The notes: generated from the letters alone by a model not told the origin. DNA of 39,606 bases from Ignavibacteria bacterium (GCA_021286645.1 JAJTBZ010000099.1:1-39606); one strand, 5' to 3'; positions 16,552 to 25,881 are shown, numbered from the stretch's first letter. Numbers and translations: made by a program.

Positions 16552-16938
16552 ATGGAAACCGTCAAAGAATTTTTAGTCATCTTTTTGCTGGGCAGCGCTT
16601 CTGCATTATGCCTGGCATTAATTTATTATGTGAGCCGCATAACAAAATCCATTGAAGCAATTCAATCCAATATCGATTCAATTTCCCGTCAATTTAATCC
16701 CCTGCTCGAATCTCTCACTGTTCTGTCAAAATCAGTAAAAATTTTATCAGAGGATGTACGCGCGCAAGTTACCAAAGTGGGCTGGATAGTTGAAGAAATG
16801 AAAGAAAAAATAGAAAATGTCCTTTCAATAGAAAAACGTGTTCGTGAAGCCTTCGAATCACCGGCACAAAGTTTAACTTCTTTGCTAAGCTTTTTACGCG
16901 GGAAAGTCGGCTCTTTATTCAGGAAAAATGAAAGATAG
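16552..16938 (+). CDS. DUF948-like membrane-anchored coiled-coil protein
   Basis: 128 residues with one N-terminal transmembrane helix (about 7-27). A long heptad-rich helix follows, with SIEAIQSNIDSISRQ, ISKS/LSKSVKIL-like spacing and VGWIVEEMKEKIENV, and then a basic C terminus (SLFRKNER). The layout matches DUF948 proteins, commonly encoded beside YtxH genes. No Shine-Dalgarno is evident at ATG 16552. It precedes the EF-G-like gene by 38 bases and may share its transcript. Function is unknown. Confidence 0.7.
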   Translation: METVKEFLVIFLLGSASALCLALIYYVSRITKSIEAIQSNIDSISRQFNPLLESLTVLSKSVKILSEDVRAQVTKVGWIVEEMKEKIENVLSIEKRVREAFESPAQSLTSLLSFLRGKVGSLFRKNER

Positions 16939-16976
16939 AAACCATTAAACAGTAATTTTCAACAAGGAGACAAACA

Positions 16977-19070
16977 GTGAAAGAATTTAACTCGGAGTCA
17001 ATCCGCAACATTGCCCTTGTTGGGCATGGTGGAAGCGGAAAGACCTCTTTTGCAGAAATCATGCTCTATACAGCAGGCGAAACCACAAGAATTGGTAATA
17101 TTGCAGAAGGCAATACTGTTTCCGACTACTCATCCAATGAGATCGAAAAACAGTATTCGATTTCCCTCTCTCTCTTACATGCTGAATGGAACAATACAAA
17201 AATCAACATCATTGACACCCCTGGATATTCTGACTTTATTGGCGAAGTTCAGTGCGGTTTACGTGTAGCCGATACCGCAGTTATGGTTTTAAAGGCTGTT
17301 GAAGGTGTTGAAGTAAGTTCTGAAATCATTTACCGCAGCATTAAAGAACAGAAAAAACCTATGGCCGTTGTAGTCAATAAAATTGACCATGAACGCTCAG
17401 ATTACCAGAACGTTATCAAGATAGCCAGAGAACGCCTCAACCCGGGAGTTGTGGTTATTACTTTCCCGGTTAACGAAGGTAATAATGTCGATACCGTTGT
17501 TGATATCCTGAAAATGAAGGCATATCAGTACGGTGCGGCAGGTACAAAAAAAGTTACAGAAATTGATATACCCGCTGATGCGAAAGCTGATGCCGATAAA
17601 TTTAGAACTGAGCTTATAGAGAAAGTCGCTGAAGGTTCAGAAGAGTTGATGAATAAATACCTTGAAGAAGGTGATTTATCCGAGCAGGAACTTACAAACG
17701 GTATCCTTGAGTCAATCTTAAAGGGTGATTTAGTGCCTGCATTCGCGATTTCTTCAACGAAATGCGTTGGTGCAAACAACTTTATGGATTTCACATCCAG
17801 CTTCCTCCCCTCACCAGTAAACATTCCGGCATCTGAAGCAACTATGAAAGACGCGGGAACGAAGGTTGAAGTAAAATGTAATGCAGCGGGTGAGCCCGTT
17901 ATTTTTATTTTCAAAACCATTTCTGAACAGCATGTGGGCGAACTCTCATTGTTCAGAGTATACTCAGGCTCTGTGCAGGCAGGTTTAGATATCCTTAATG
18001 TCTCTAATGGTAAAATCGAACGCATCAACCAGTTATCCGTTCTTAACGGCAGAAATCGTAAAGATATTACTAAATTGGTTGCCGGTGATATCGGTTCAGT
18101 TGTAAAGTTGAAAGATTCGCATACAAATAACACTTTAGCTTCAAAATCGCTTTCAGTAATTCTGCCTACCATTAAATTCCCTGAGTCGATTATCAGTAGT
18201 GCTATTATCCCGCGCGCCAAAGGCGATGAAGATAAGATTGCAAACGGTCTGCATACAATTCATGAAGAGGATCCGTCATTCTCTCATAAATTCGACCCTG
18301 AATTAGCTCAAACTATTATATTTGGCCAGGGTGAAATTCACCTTGACTTAGCAGTAAAACGCTTAAAAGAGCGCTATGGTGTTGAGGTAGATTTAGCTGA
18401 ACCAAAAATTCCATACCGTGAAACCATCAAAGGTCGATGCGAAAGCATGGAATACAAACATAAAAAACAATCGGGTGGACGTGGTCAGTTTGGTCATATC
18501 TATCTGAAAGTTGAACCTCTTCCTCGCGGTACCGGCTTCCAGTTTGAAGATATAATTGTAGGCGGTGTTGTTCCAGGTAGATTTGTTCCGGCGGTAGAAA
18601 AAGGCGTTGCAGAAGTAATGACCAGAGGTATTCTTTCCGGTTGTCAGGTAATTGATATTAAAGTTACCTTATTTGACGGTTCTTATCACCCTGTTGATTC
18701 AGATGAAATGTCCTTTAAGATTGCCGGCTCTATGGGCTTCAAAAAAGCATTCATGGAAGCAAAACCGTGCTTACTTGAACCAATTTATGAAGTTGAAGTT
18801 ACCATGCCTGAAGAATGCATGGGCGATGTAATGGGTGATATCTCCAGCCGCCGTGGTAAGATCCTCGGTATGGAAAGCGATGGTCACTTCCAAAAAATCA
18901 AAGCCCTCGTTCCATTGGCAGAATTGTACAAATATTCATCAACCCTTCGCAGCTTAACCGGCGGTCGTGGTGCGCATACAAGAAAATTCTCGCACTATGA
19001 AGATGTTCCGAAAGAAGTTGAAAACAAGATCGTTGAAGAATACAAAAAACTTAAAGAAGAAGGTAATTAA
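16977..19070 (+). CDS. EF-G-2-like translational GTPase
   Basis: A 697-residue protein with all five EF-G domains, but of the divergent EF-G-2-like subgroup rather than canonical FusA. The P-loop is GHGGSGKTS (16-24) instead of AHIDAGKTT. The G3 motif is DTPGY (80-84), so the usual catalytic His after PG is Tyr, and G4 is NKID (134-137). Domain IV carries KQSGGRGQFGHIYL. The GTG start at 16977 follows AAGGAGA at 16964-16970. It is not in a ribosomal-protein (str) operon, which fits a paralogue. The role may be a translocation variant or a recycling or stress function; that part is open. Confidence 0.9.
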   Translation: MKEFNSESIRNIALVGHGGSGKTSFAEIMLYTAGETTRIGNIAEGNTVSDYSSNEIEKQYSISLSLLHAEWNNTKINIIDTPGYSDFIGEVQCGLRVADTAVMVLKAVEGVEVSSEIIYRSIKEQKKPMAVVVNKIDHERSDYQNVIKIARERLNPGVVVITFPVNEGNNVDTVVDILKMKAYQYGAAGTKKVTEIDIPADAKADADKFRTELIEKVAEGSEELMNKYLEEGDLSEQELTNGILESILKGDLVPAFAISSTKCVGANNFMDFTSSFLPSPVNIPASEATMKDAGTKVEVKCNAAGEPVIFIFKTISEQHVGELSLFRVYSGSVQAGLDILNVSNGKIERINQLSVLNGRNRKDITKLVAGDIGSVVKLKDSHTNNTLASKSLSVILPTIKFPESIISSAIIPRAKGDEDKIANGLHTIHEEDPSFSHKFDPELAQTIIFGQGEIHLDLAVKRLKERYGVEVDLAEPKIPYRETIKGRCESMEYKHKKQSGGRGQFGHIYLKVEPLPRGTGFQFEDIIVGGVVPGRFVPAVEKGVAEVMTRGILSGCQVIDIKVTLFDGSYHPVDSDEMSFKIAGSMGFKKAFMEAKPCLLEPIYEVEVTMPEECMGDVMGDISSRRGKILGMESDGHFQKIKALVPLAELYKYSSTLRSLTGGRGAHTRKFSHYEDVPKEVENKIVEEYKKLKEEGN

Positions 19071-19091
19071 TCACTTCTTAATCAGAATTAC

Positions 19092-19125
19092 AAAGGGTAC
19101 CGGCTTCTGTTGGTACCCTTTTTTG
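19092..19125 (+). terminator. Rho-independent terminator after the EF-G-like gene
   Basis: A 10-bp stem (AAAGGGTACC 19092-19101 with GGTACCCTTT 19112-19121) and a T-run, about 20 bases after the stop. Confidence 0.88.
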
Positions 19126-19272
19126 TTGCTTACTTGTTTCTATTGTTTCATATATACCACACGCACTATTTCGCGCACCGCAACTTTACCCAGATCAATA
19201 ATATTTGGAAATTTAGCAATTCCATTCCTTATATTAAATAACTAAAGTTTCTCTTTCGAGATTGGAGCCGTT

Positions 19273-20214
19273 TTGAATAATCTTTCTCTTGTAGCGCTGC
19301 TTATTATTATGAATGTAATTTTACCTGGTACCAATATATCTGCCCAAATAGAACAGACTGATTCTCCGGTCTTAGTCTTCATCGGGGATACTCAGGGACA
19401 TAGCAATTGGGAATTTTTCCGTGAAGATAACACCGGTGTTGCACATGTTCTGCTCGAGAAAATTGCCGCCGACAGCCCCAAGGCAATTATCCATCTAGGA
19501 GATATGGTTTTTCGTGGATCTTCGCAAACCCAATGGAATAAATTCGCCCGCGATGCTGCAGCTGTTTTCAATAAGAACATTCCAATCTTCCCTATTCTTG
19601 GTAACCACGAATACATGGGAAATAATAGCAAGGCTCTGGCTTTTGTACGTAAACAATTCCCCTTCCCCACCCGAACAACCTGGTATTCAAAAGTTTTTCA
19701 GGATATCGCTATTCTCTTTCTTAATTCCAATGATGATGAATTGAATAATGCTGAATTACTGGAACAGATTGACTGGTATAAACAGGAGCTCCGGAAGTAT
19801 GAGTGTGATTCAACCATCCATTACATAATCGCGGTATCGCACCATCCCCCGTTCACTAATAGCAACCTGGTCGGGTGTAGCAAATACATGCGACAATACT
19901 TCACTTCAGAGTTCGAGAAATCCGGGAAAGCATTGGCTTTTTTCTCAGGTCACTGTCACAGCTATGAGCATTTTATACACAAGGGAAAGCACTACATTGT
20001 AAGCGGCGGAGGTGGAGGCCCAAGACAAAAGATAAAACCGGGCGCAGGCGGTAAAGACATGCCAGAAGATTTATTCAAAGCCGGACCTATACGTCCCTTT
20101 AATTATTGCAGATTATACGAGAATGGTACTTTACTCTCCCTGGAGGTAATGGGCTACAATAAGGTTTCAATGAAATTTTCTGTTATTGATTCAATCGATC
20201 TATCTGCAAAATAG
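19273..20214 (+). CDS. Secreted calcineurin-like metallophosphoesterase
   Basis: 313 residues. A signal peptide (about 1-24, ending NISAQ) precedes the dinuclear metallophosphatase fold. Metal-ligand motifs in order are GDTQG (38-42), GDM (76-78), GNHEY (110-114), SHHPPF near 195 and GHCHSYEHF near 227. The motif order and spacing resemble purple-acid-phosphatase-type enzymes, so it probably releases phosphate in the periplasm or outside the cell. The frame begins with TTG at 19273 behind GGAG (19264-19267). An ATG at 19309 would cut into the signal peptide. The 3' end overlaps the convergent SGNH-like gene by 32 bases. Confidence 0.9.
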   Translation: MNNLSLVALLIIMNVILPGTNISAQIEQTDSPVLVFIGDTQGHSNWEFFREDNTGVAHVLLEKIAADSPKAIIHLGDMVFRGSSQTQWNKFARDAAAVFNKNIPIFPILGNHEYMGNNSKALAFVRKQFPFPTRTTWYSKVFQDIAILFLNSNDDELNNAELLEQIDWYKQELRKYECDSTIHYIIAVSHHPPFTNSNLVGCSKYMRQYFTSEFEKSGKALAFFSGHCHSYEHFIHKGKHYIVSGGGGGPRQKIKPGAGGKDMPEDLFKAGPIRPFNYCRLYENGTLLSLEVMGYNKVSMKFSVIDSIDLSAK

Positions 20215-20953
20215 CGGGAAGTAAATTCTCTGCTATAAAAATACCAAGCCGCCTATGTGCCGCTTTGGTCAATGATTTATGGTCCTCGGCGAAATGCAAT
20301 TTGTTATTCATCTGAATAAATGTATAAAACGGCAGGTAGCAAGTTGCAATATCTTTATTCTTGTTGAACAACCTACTTAGATACCAGGAAAACAGATTTT
20401 CCATACTACTTGTATAGCGGGGTATTGGGCCGGTAAAAAGTACCTGAACACCTGCCTCGTTGCACAAATTTAATATAGTCCGCAATTCACTAATATAACC
20501 GGAACAACAAGTCGCTAAATTTCCCAACATAGCTCCTGCGATATAATTACATTCACTCAATAGCCCATGCAGGCGGCCCGGATGAACCGTATTTCCGGTA
20601 GAGATGGCCGTTGTGGTCATCTTTTGGAAAATTGTTTTACCCCTTATAATAAATGCAGAACTATTCGTTTCCGAATTTAGCTGAGATTGCTGATATAGTT
20701 TGATGTGATTAATTATCGATTCGAACCGGGTATGAAAAATTACAATATGAGGATTATTCTCCAAAATACCTTTTTGGACGATACCTGCGCAATCGTGATA
20801 ATCGAAATACCTGATAGTGGTAATTGCACAATCATATCCCAATTTTTTTTGCAGAAAATCTTGCATGTGGTTGTAATACAAATCCTGGCGGCAAATATCC
20901 TTTTGTTCTACAAAACACCCTCCTATTATGGTAATCCTAATTATCTTATTCAC
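20183..20953 (-). CDS. Divergent SGNH/GSCFA-like protein
   Basis: 256 residues, no signal peptide. The N terminus IRITIIGGCFV looks like the first block of an SGNH or GSCFA-type hydrolase, with Cys where GDSL enzymes have Ser. IVIFHTRFE and VQVLFTGPIP match later strands, and DHKSLTKAAHRRLG near residue 224 matches the last block. The position usually holding the catalytic His is Ser (D-H-K-S-L-T), so standard catalysis is doubtful. The GTG start overlaps the upstream aldolase-like gene by 8 bases, so the two proteins probably work together. The fold call is moderate; the function is unknown. Confidence 0.6.
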   Translation of the reverse strand: MNKIIRITIIGGCFVEQKDICRQDLYYNHMQDFLQKKLGYDCAITTIRYFDYHDCAGIVQKGILENNPHIVIFHTRFESIINHIKLYQQSQLNSETNSSAFIIRGKTIFQKMTTTAISTGNTVHPGRLHGLLSECNYIAGAMLGNLATCCSGYISELRTILNLCNEAGVQVLFTGPIPRYTSSMENLFSWYLSRLFNKNKDIATCYLPFYTFIQMNNKLHFAEDHKSLTKAAHRRLGIFIAENLLPAILQIDRLNQ

Positions 20954-21851
20954 TTGCCGGGCCTTTAGCTTCGCGGTAGGCTTTATACTCCTGTGGAGCT
21001 ATCAATCTGCGCCGAGAATTTATTGAAACGCTGTTTCCTGAAGATTTAAAATCGAGATATTGCTCAATATTGTCTCCTTCATTATTTTCAGCATCGTCGC
21101 TCTCAATAAATATAGATTGTTGCATTGAGAAATTATGCAGGGCAATTGATTGGGCTTTCGAGAGCGTTACCTGCCCGAACCCTTTAGGAAAAAGCTGCCG
21201 GAGAAATCTCCAATGCTCTACCATTGAGTTGGTAATTGTCAACTGAAGAAATGGCGAGTTTATAAACATAAATTCTGGAGCGAGGAAGTGCGCAAAATGC
21301 CTTACCCAGGATTTATATTCTTCACTATCCTGGTGGTAAAATGGAAAATTATTTTGGGCTAAATTAAAATCACAATGACCAAAAGCAATAGCGTTGCATG
21401 TGCCCTTACTACAGTTTACAATTGAGCCAAGCTCAGCAAATGCCTCTTTTGTTTCAATAATGGGAATCAATCTTGTTCCCGTTGGTACACTGCCGGCAGC
21501 ATGGATTAATTCACTCGCAGAAAATATTTTCGGCAGGAATACTGCCAGGTCAGCCACCATTTTGTTAAGCTCTTCGAGCAGGGTAATATCTTTTTCAAAT
21601 TCACTCGAATCAACCGGATTAATTCGAATCCCGAGTCGGATTTCGGTGAATTGGCCTGATAAGCGCGGAAACAAGCGGAGTATCCACTCCCTTGCTTTTT
21701 CCCTGCATTCATTTGCAATTAAACTGTTAGAATCATGGTAAAGGTCCTCCAGATCAAAACAAATAACAGCCTGCAGCGCTGCCATCCTCTTCATATATGA
21801 CGCGTATTCGGCATTACGAAAATTTGTAAAGTGGAATATTTTATTTTTCAT
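20946..21851 (-). CDS. HpcH/HpaI aldolase / CitE-like family protein
   Basis: 301 residues with the TIM-barrel lyase pattern: FDLEDLYHD (32-40), IRINP (75-79), LPK (106-108), PIIETKEA (130-137; Glu as Mg ligand) and AFGHCDFN (156-163; Asp as second Mg ligand). These residues are those expected for a divalent-metal-dependent C-C lyase or acyl-CoA lyase acting on a 2-oxo or malyl/citramalyl-type substrate. The C-terminal 60 residues diverge, with an acidic ESDDAENNEGDN stretch. It is followed by the SGNH-like gene in an 8-base overlap. No citrate lyase subunit genes are near, so it is not a citrate lyase operon. Confidence 0.8.
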   Translation of the reverse strand: MKNKIFHFTNFRNAEYASYMKRMAALQAVICFDLEDLYHDSNSLIANECREKAREWILRLFPRLSGQFTEIRLGIRINPVDSSEFEKDITLLEELNKMVADLAVFLPKIFSASELIHAAGSVPTGTRLIPIIETKEAFAELGSIVNCSKGTCNAIAFGHCDFNLAQNNFPFYHQDSEEYKSWVRHFAHFLAPEFMFINSPFLQLTITNSMVEHWRFLRQLFPKGFGQVTLSKAQSIALHNFSMQQSIFIESDDAENNEGDNIEQYLDFKSSGNSVSINSRRRLIAPQEYKAYREAKGPASE

Positions 21852-22026
21852 AGATATTATTTATAGCCGCCACAGCTATACATTCGTGCATACCAATCAC
21901 TATTGTATAAGGCAATGTATAAAAAGTATAAGTAAAAAAGAAATTTCTACTGAATTGGCTGCTGCTATAATTAGTAATTTATTGGACTCAATTGATAATG
22001 AATATCTTTTATATTGACTTATTCTG

Positions 22027-22034
22027 TAATTTTG
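22027..22034 (+). promoter_or_regulatory. Bacteroidota-type -7 box upstream of the YncE/phosphatase lipoprotein
   Basis: TAATTTTG matches the TAnnTTTG -7 consensus of this group and is followed by CAGG. The gene starts 35 bases downstream. A well-spaced -33 TTTG is not evident, so this rests on one box. Confidence 0.4.
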
Positions 22035-22069
22035 CAGGTAGATAATGTATATAGTAGTTTGGAAAACGT

Positions 22070-24517
22070 ATGAAATACTTTGCTTTAACATGCTTATTAC
22101 TCAGTAGTTTCGTTTGCTTTAATGGGTGCTCGCATCATGCATCAATGCGGCTTCCGGGAAACGATGGTACCGGAACTGTTCTTCTTTCAAATGGCTGGCA
22201 TCTCTCCCCCGCCGGTAGTCAAATAGCCGTTGGGGACCTGCCTCTTAACATGATCGTGAGTCCCGATGGAAGGTATGCTATCATTACATTGAACGGCGAT
22301 GGCAAAGAAGGGCTTGAAGTAGTTGATTTACAACTAAAAAAAGTAACGCAAACTATGCTTATGAAGCGTGCATGGGTTGGTTTACAGTTCTTTGATAAAG
22401 CCCGCAAGGTAATTGCATCAGGAGGTAATGAACATAAGGTTTTTATCTACGATTTCATAGCAGGTAAATTGAAACTTTCCGACTCAATAATTGTAGGTGC
22501 CCCGTGGCCAAAGCAAAAATTATGGCTTGCCGGTCTGGATATCAATGAATCGAGTTCACGATTATACGTTACAGCACGACAAAGTAACGAACTATATGAA
22601 TTAGACCTTGAGACCAAATCAGTAATAAAATCCATCCCGCTTCCTGAAAAACCATATACTTGTTTAAGCTCAAAATATTCGGATAAGTTGTATGTATCAC
22701 TCTGGGGGGGAGCAGCTGTCGTTGTAGTTGACCGGAAAACTCTTCGTATTACTTCTACAATATCAACAGGAAGCCATCCAACCGATATGGTAGAGTCACC
22801 TGACGGGAATTATTTATATGTGGCCAATGCCAATGAAAATTCAGTATCAGTAATTGATTTGGCTCAGAATCGGGTTGTAGAAACACTCAATGCCTCTCTC
22901 GGTCCCAACCTGCCGCCCGGGAGCACACCAAATGGAGTTACTTTAACGGAAGATGGAAAGACTCTCTATATAGCTAATGCAGATAATAATTGCCTGGCAG
23001 TGATGGATGTTACAACACCCGGGCACTCTGTTTCGCGCGGGTTCATCCCAACAGGCTGGTATCCCACGGCGGTTCGTATAGCGCCCGCTACAGGACAGAT
23101 AGTGGTTTGTAATGGGAAAGGTGGAACCTCCAAGGCTAACCCGAACGGGCCGAATCCCTATGCAAAAGACACGTTGGATGAATACATTGCCCGATTGTTA
23201 AAGGGTACCGTTTCTGTAATACCGCCACCCTCACAAGAAGAATTAGCTATTTATTCAGCAATGGTATATAAAAACTGTCCTATTGCGCAAACTGATTCAA
23301 TGCAGAAGCAATGGCCGGCTATACACCCCGTAATTCATACGAAAGATCATCCTTCCCCTATAAAACATGTATTTTATATAATTAAAGAAAACCGTACCTA
23401 TGATCAGGTATTTGGTGATATGCCCGAAGGGAATGGCGACCCTTCTCTTTGTTTGTTTCCCGACTCGGTTACTCCCAATCTACACGCCCTCGCGAGAGAG
23501 TTTGTATTATTAGATAATTTCTATGGCGACGCTGAAGTAAGCGCCGATGGGCATAACTGGTCCAACGGGGCTTACGCGACTGACTATGTAGAAAAATCCT
23601 GGCCCACCAGCTATAGCGGACGCGGAGGAGATTACGAGTACGAAGGCGGGTACCCTATAGCCTACCCGTTTAATGGCTATATGTGGGATAACTGCCTGCG
23701 TAACAATGTAACTTTTCGCAGTTATGGCGAGTTTGCACATGGTGGTAAAACAAAAGACGACCCTGTTATGGCAACGATTAAATCGCTTGAAGGACACGTT
23801 GCTCCAGGCTACAGATCATGGGACCTTGACTACTCCGATCTCGATCGCGTAAAAGCTTGGATGAGTGAATTTGAACAATATGAGAAAAATGGCGATCTGC
23901 CACAGTATATGGTCTTTAAACTACCCAATGACCATACCTGGGGTACTTCCCGAAATAAATTAACACCCCGCGCTTATATGGCGCAAAATGATTTAGCGGT
24001 CGGAAAACTTGTTGAGCGAATCACCAACAGCCCATACTGGAAAGAATCGGCAATTTTTATTATTGAAGATGATGCTCAGGACGGGGCTGACCACGTTGAT
24101 GCACATCGGATGGAAGCTCTTGTTGTCAGTCCATATACTAAAAGGCACTTTGTAGATCACACGATGTATTCTACTTCATCCATGATCAGAACAATGGAAG
24201 AAATACTGAAACTTCCACCAATGAGCCAATATGATGCGGCCGCATCGCCAATGTTTAATTCATTTACCAATACGCTCGATCTTACACCGTATGCTGCAAA
24301 AAATGCGACTTATAACTTACAGGAAATAAACCCCTCACGTGCATTGGGACAACTGGAAAGCGAGCAACTTGATTTCAGCCGTGAAGATGCTGTACCGGAG
24401 CAGTTGATGAATAAAATTGTCTGGCAATCAGTGTATGGTGAGTCAAAACCGGTTCCTTCCCCTGTGAGAAGTGCATTTGTGAAGACGCTAAAAAAAGCAG
24501 ATGACGATGATGATTAG
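22070..24517 (+). CDS. Lipoprotein: YncE-like beta-propeller fused to alkaline-phosphatase-type phosphoesterase
   Basis: 815 residues. A lipoprotein signal ends at C20 (FNGC). Residues about 55-350 are YVTN/YncE-type propeller repeats, such as VSPDGRYAIITLNG, LYVANANENSVSVIDL and LYIANADNNCLAVMDV. From about 420 to 760 lies a phosphoesterase domain of the phospholipase C/acid phosphatase superfamily: HVFYIIKENRTYDQVFGD, ADGHNWSNGAYATDYVEKSW, then FIIEDDAQDGADHVDAHR. The C terminus is acidic (KKADDDDD). This known two-domain arrangement probably acts on phosphate esters or phospholipids at the cell surface. A -7-like box lies upstream at 22027 and a good terminator follows. Confidence 0.9.
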   Translation: MKYFALTCLLLSSFVCFNGCSHHASMRLPGNDGTGTVLLSNGWHLSPAGSQIAVGDLPLNMIVSPDGRYAIITLNGDGKEGLEVVDLQLKKVTQTMLMKRAWVGLQFFDKARKVIASGGNEHKVFIYDFIAGKLKLSDSIIVGAPWPKQKLWLAGLDINESSSRLYVTARQSNELYELDLETKSVIKSIPLPEKPYTCLSSKYSDKLYVSLWGGAAVVVVDRKTLRITSTISTGSHPTDMVESPDGNYLYVANANENSVSVIDLAQNRVVETLNASLGPNLPPGSTPNGVTLTEDGKTLYIANADNNCLAVMDVTTPGHSVSRGFIPTGWYPTAVRIAPATGQIVVCNGKGGTSKANPNGPNPYAKDTLDEYIARLLKGTVSVIPPPSQEELAIYSAMVYKNCPIAQTDSMQKQWPAIHPVIHTKDHPSPIKHVFYIIKENRTYDQVFGDMPEGNGDPSLCLFPDSVTPNLHALAREFVLLDNFYGDAEVSADGHNWSNGAYATDYVEKSWPTSYSGRGGDYEYEGGYPIAYPFNGYMWDNCLRNNVTFRSYGEFAHGGKTKDDPVMATIKSLEGHVAPGYRSWDLDYSDLDRVKAWMSEFEQYEKNGDLPQYMVFKLPNDHTWGTSRNKLTPRAYMAQNDLAVGKLVERITNSPYWKESAIFIIEDDAQDGADHVDAHRMEALVVSPYTKRHFVDHTMYSTSSMIRTMEEILKLPPMSQYDAAASPMFNSFTNTLDLTPYAAKNATYNLQEINPSRALGQLESEQLDFSREDAVPEQLMNKIVWQSVYGESKPVPSPVRSAFVKTLKKADDDDD

Positions 24518-24543
24518 AATTCTTATTGTAAAATAACAATAAT

Positions 24544-24581
24544 AGAGGCTGACAGGATCTTACTGCTCAGCCTCTTTTTTT
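24544..24581. terminator. Terminator between convergent lipoprotein and MFS genes
   Basis: A 9-bp stem (AGAGGCTGA 24544-24552 with TCAGCCTCT 24567-24575) followed by seven Ts. The T-run runs into the complement of the MFS stop codon, so the two genes are packed end to end. Confidence 0.87.
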
Positions 24582-25848
24582 AACTAATTTTCCGCAGCCG
24601 GGGTACAAAGAAAAATACTGAGAGTGCAAACAATAACAGCAGGGTGCCATTAATTTGCAACGCGGCTGCTTCACCAAATGCATGAGCAAACAACCCGACA
24701 AGAAGAGAGCCGATAGGCATCATCCCGAAAAATGTTAACGTGTAAATTCCCATTATTCTGCCGCGGAATTCATCGGATACCAATGACTGAATCATACCAT
24801 TCGCCAGATTGAGTATAAAAAGCGCTGAGCCACCTGCACAAACCAAAACTAACAGGGAGAGATATAAAGTATTGATAAATGAAAATACAATAAGCGCAAT
24901 AGGAAAAACTATCAGGCCGGTCATCATTAATCTTCCTTTTATTTTATGCTGACTGAATGCAGCCAGGAACAGGGCGCTAAAAACGGCACCTACACCTCTT
25001 GCCGATTGGAGAAATCCATTTACCGCAGCATCGCCATGCAGTTCTTTCACTGCCCACGCGGGAAATAACGTCCCGAAGGACATACCGAACGCGCACGTTA
25101 CCGCAACAATGATAATAACGAATAAAATTACCCGTTGACCCTTCAGGTAATGATAGCCCTCCTTCATATCGGTAAGAAATGATTTATTTGATTTCCTGCT
25201 CTGGAATGGAGGCAGATGCATTTTCACGAGCGCTATTATTACACCGATAAAAGAAACCCCGTTCACGGCAAAACAAAACGCGGGGCCGAAGGCAGCGTAC
25301 ACTAAACCCGCGACCGCCGGACCAATTGCCGTTGCAGTATTAAACATGCCGGAATTAAGCGCGATGGCATTTACCATATCTTCCCTGCCAACCATTTCCA
25401 GAACAAATGATTGCCGGGCCGGGGCATCAAACGCATTTGCTATTCCGAGTAAAAAGCCAAAAATTATTATTTGATATGGTTGTATTATCTGCAAATAGGT
25501 TAATATCGCCAGTGTAAATGCCAAGATCATCATGAATACCTGTGTGCAGAGTATTATTGTTCGTTTCGGGTAACGGTCAGCAATTATCCCCGCGTACGCG
25601 GAAAAAAGCCACGCAGGTATTCCGCTCGCGAAGCCTACATACCCGAGATATGCCGGTGAATGAGTTAATTCATATACTAAAAACCCCAGCGCCGTTCCCT
25701 GCATCCACGAACCAAGAAGCGAGGTTAATTGCCCCGTAAACCAGAGTCGGTAATTTCTATGACGAAAGGCCGAAAACATTGCCTTAACTTTGCTATTTTT
25801 CCCGGCATCATCTGACGGCGTGTTATTTTCTAAATGATTTGTTTTCAA
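24580..25848 (-). CDS. MFS transporter (MFS_3 / enterobactin-exporter-like)
   Basis: 422 residues with about 12 hydrophobic segments. The N terminus FRHRNYRLWFTGQLTSLLGS and the loop GIIADRYPKRTIIL (motif A) are typical of the MFS_3 group, which includes EntS-like exporters and many putative drug or lipid exporters. It also has ANAFDAPARQSFVLEMVG, a common signature there. The frame starts with TTG at 25848; an ATG at codon 24 is the alternative start. It lies 33 bases after the DUF6438-type gene and is probably co-transcribed with it. The substrate cannot be read from the sequence. Confidence 0.9.
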   Translation of the reverse strand: MKTNHLENNTPSDDAGKNSKVKAMFSAFRHRNYRLWFTGQLTSLLGSWMQGTALGFLVYELTHSPAYLGYVGFASGIPAWLFSAYAGIIADRYPKRTIILCTQVFMMILAFTLAILTYLQIIQPYQIIIFGFLLGIANAFDAPARQSFVLEMVGREDMVNAIALNSGMFNTATAIGPAVAGLVYAAFGPAFCFAVNGVSFIGVIIALVKMHLPPFQSRKSNKSFLTDMKEGYHYLKGQRVILFVIIIVAVTCAFGMSFGTLFPAWAVKELHGDAAVNGFLQSARGVGAVFSALFLAAFSQHKIKGRLMMTGLIVFPIALIVFSFINTLYLSLLVLVCAGGSALFILNLANGMIQSLVSDEFRGRIMGIYTLTFFGMMPIGSLLVGLFAHAFGEAAALQINGTLLLLFALSVFFFVPRLRKIS

Positions 25849-25881
25849 TAAATAATTCTTTCATTTATAGAGAGCACCTGA

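Noticed and set aside
20946-21851. Call as citrate lyase beta subunit (CitE).
   Set aside because: The fold and metal ligands fit, but no citrate lyase alpha/gamma subunits or CitC/CitG genes are near; only the broader HpcH/HpaI family is supportable.
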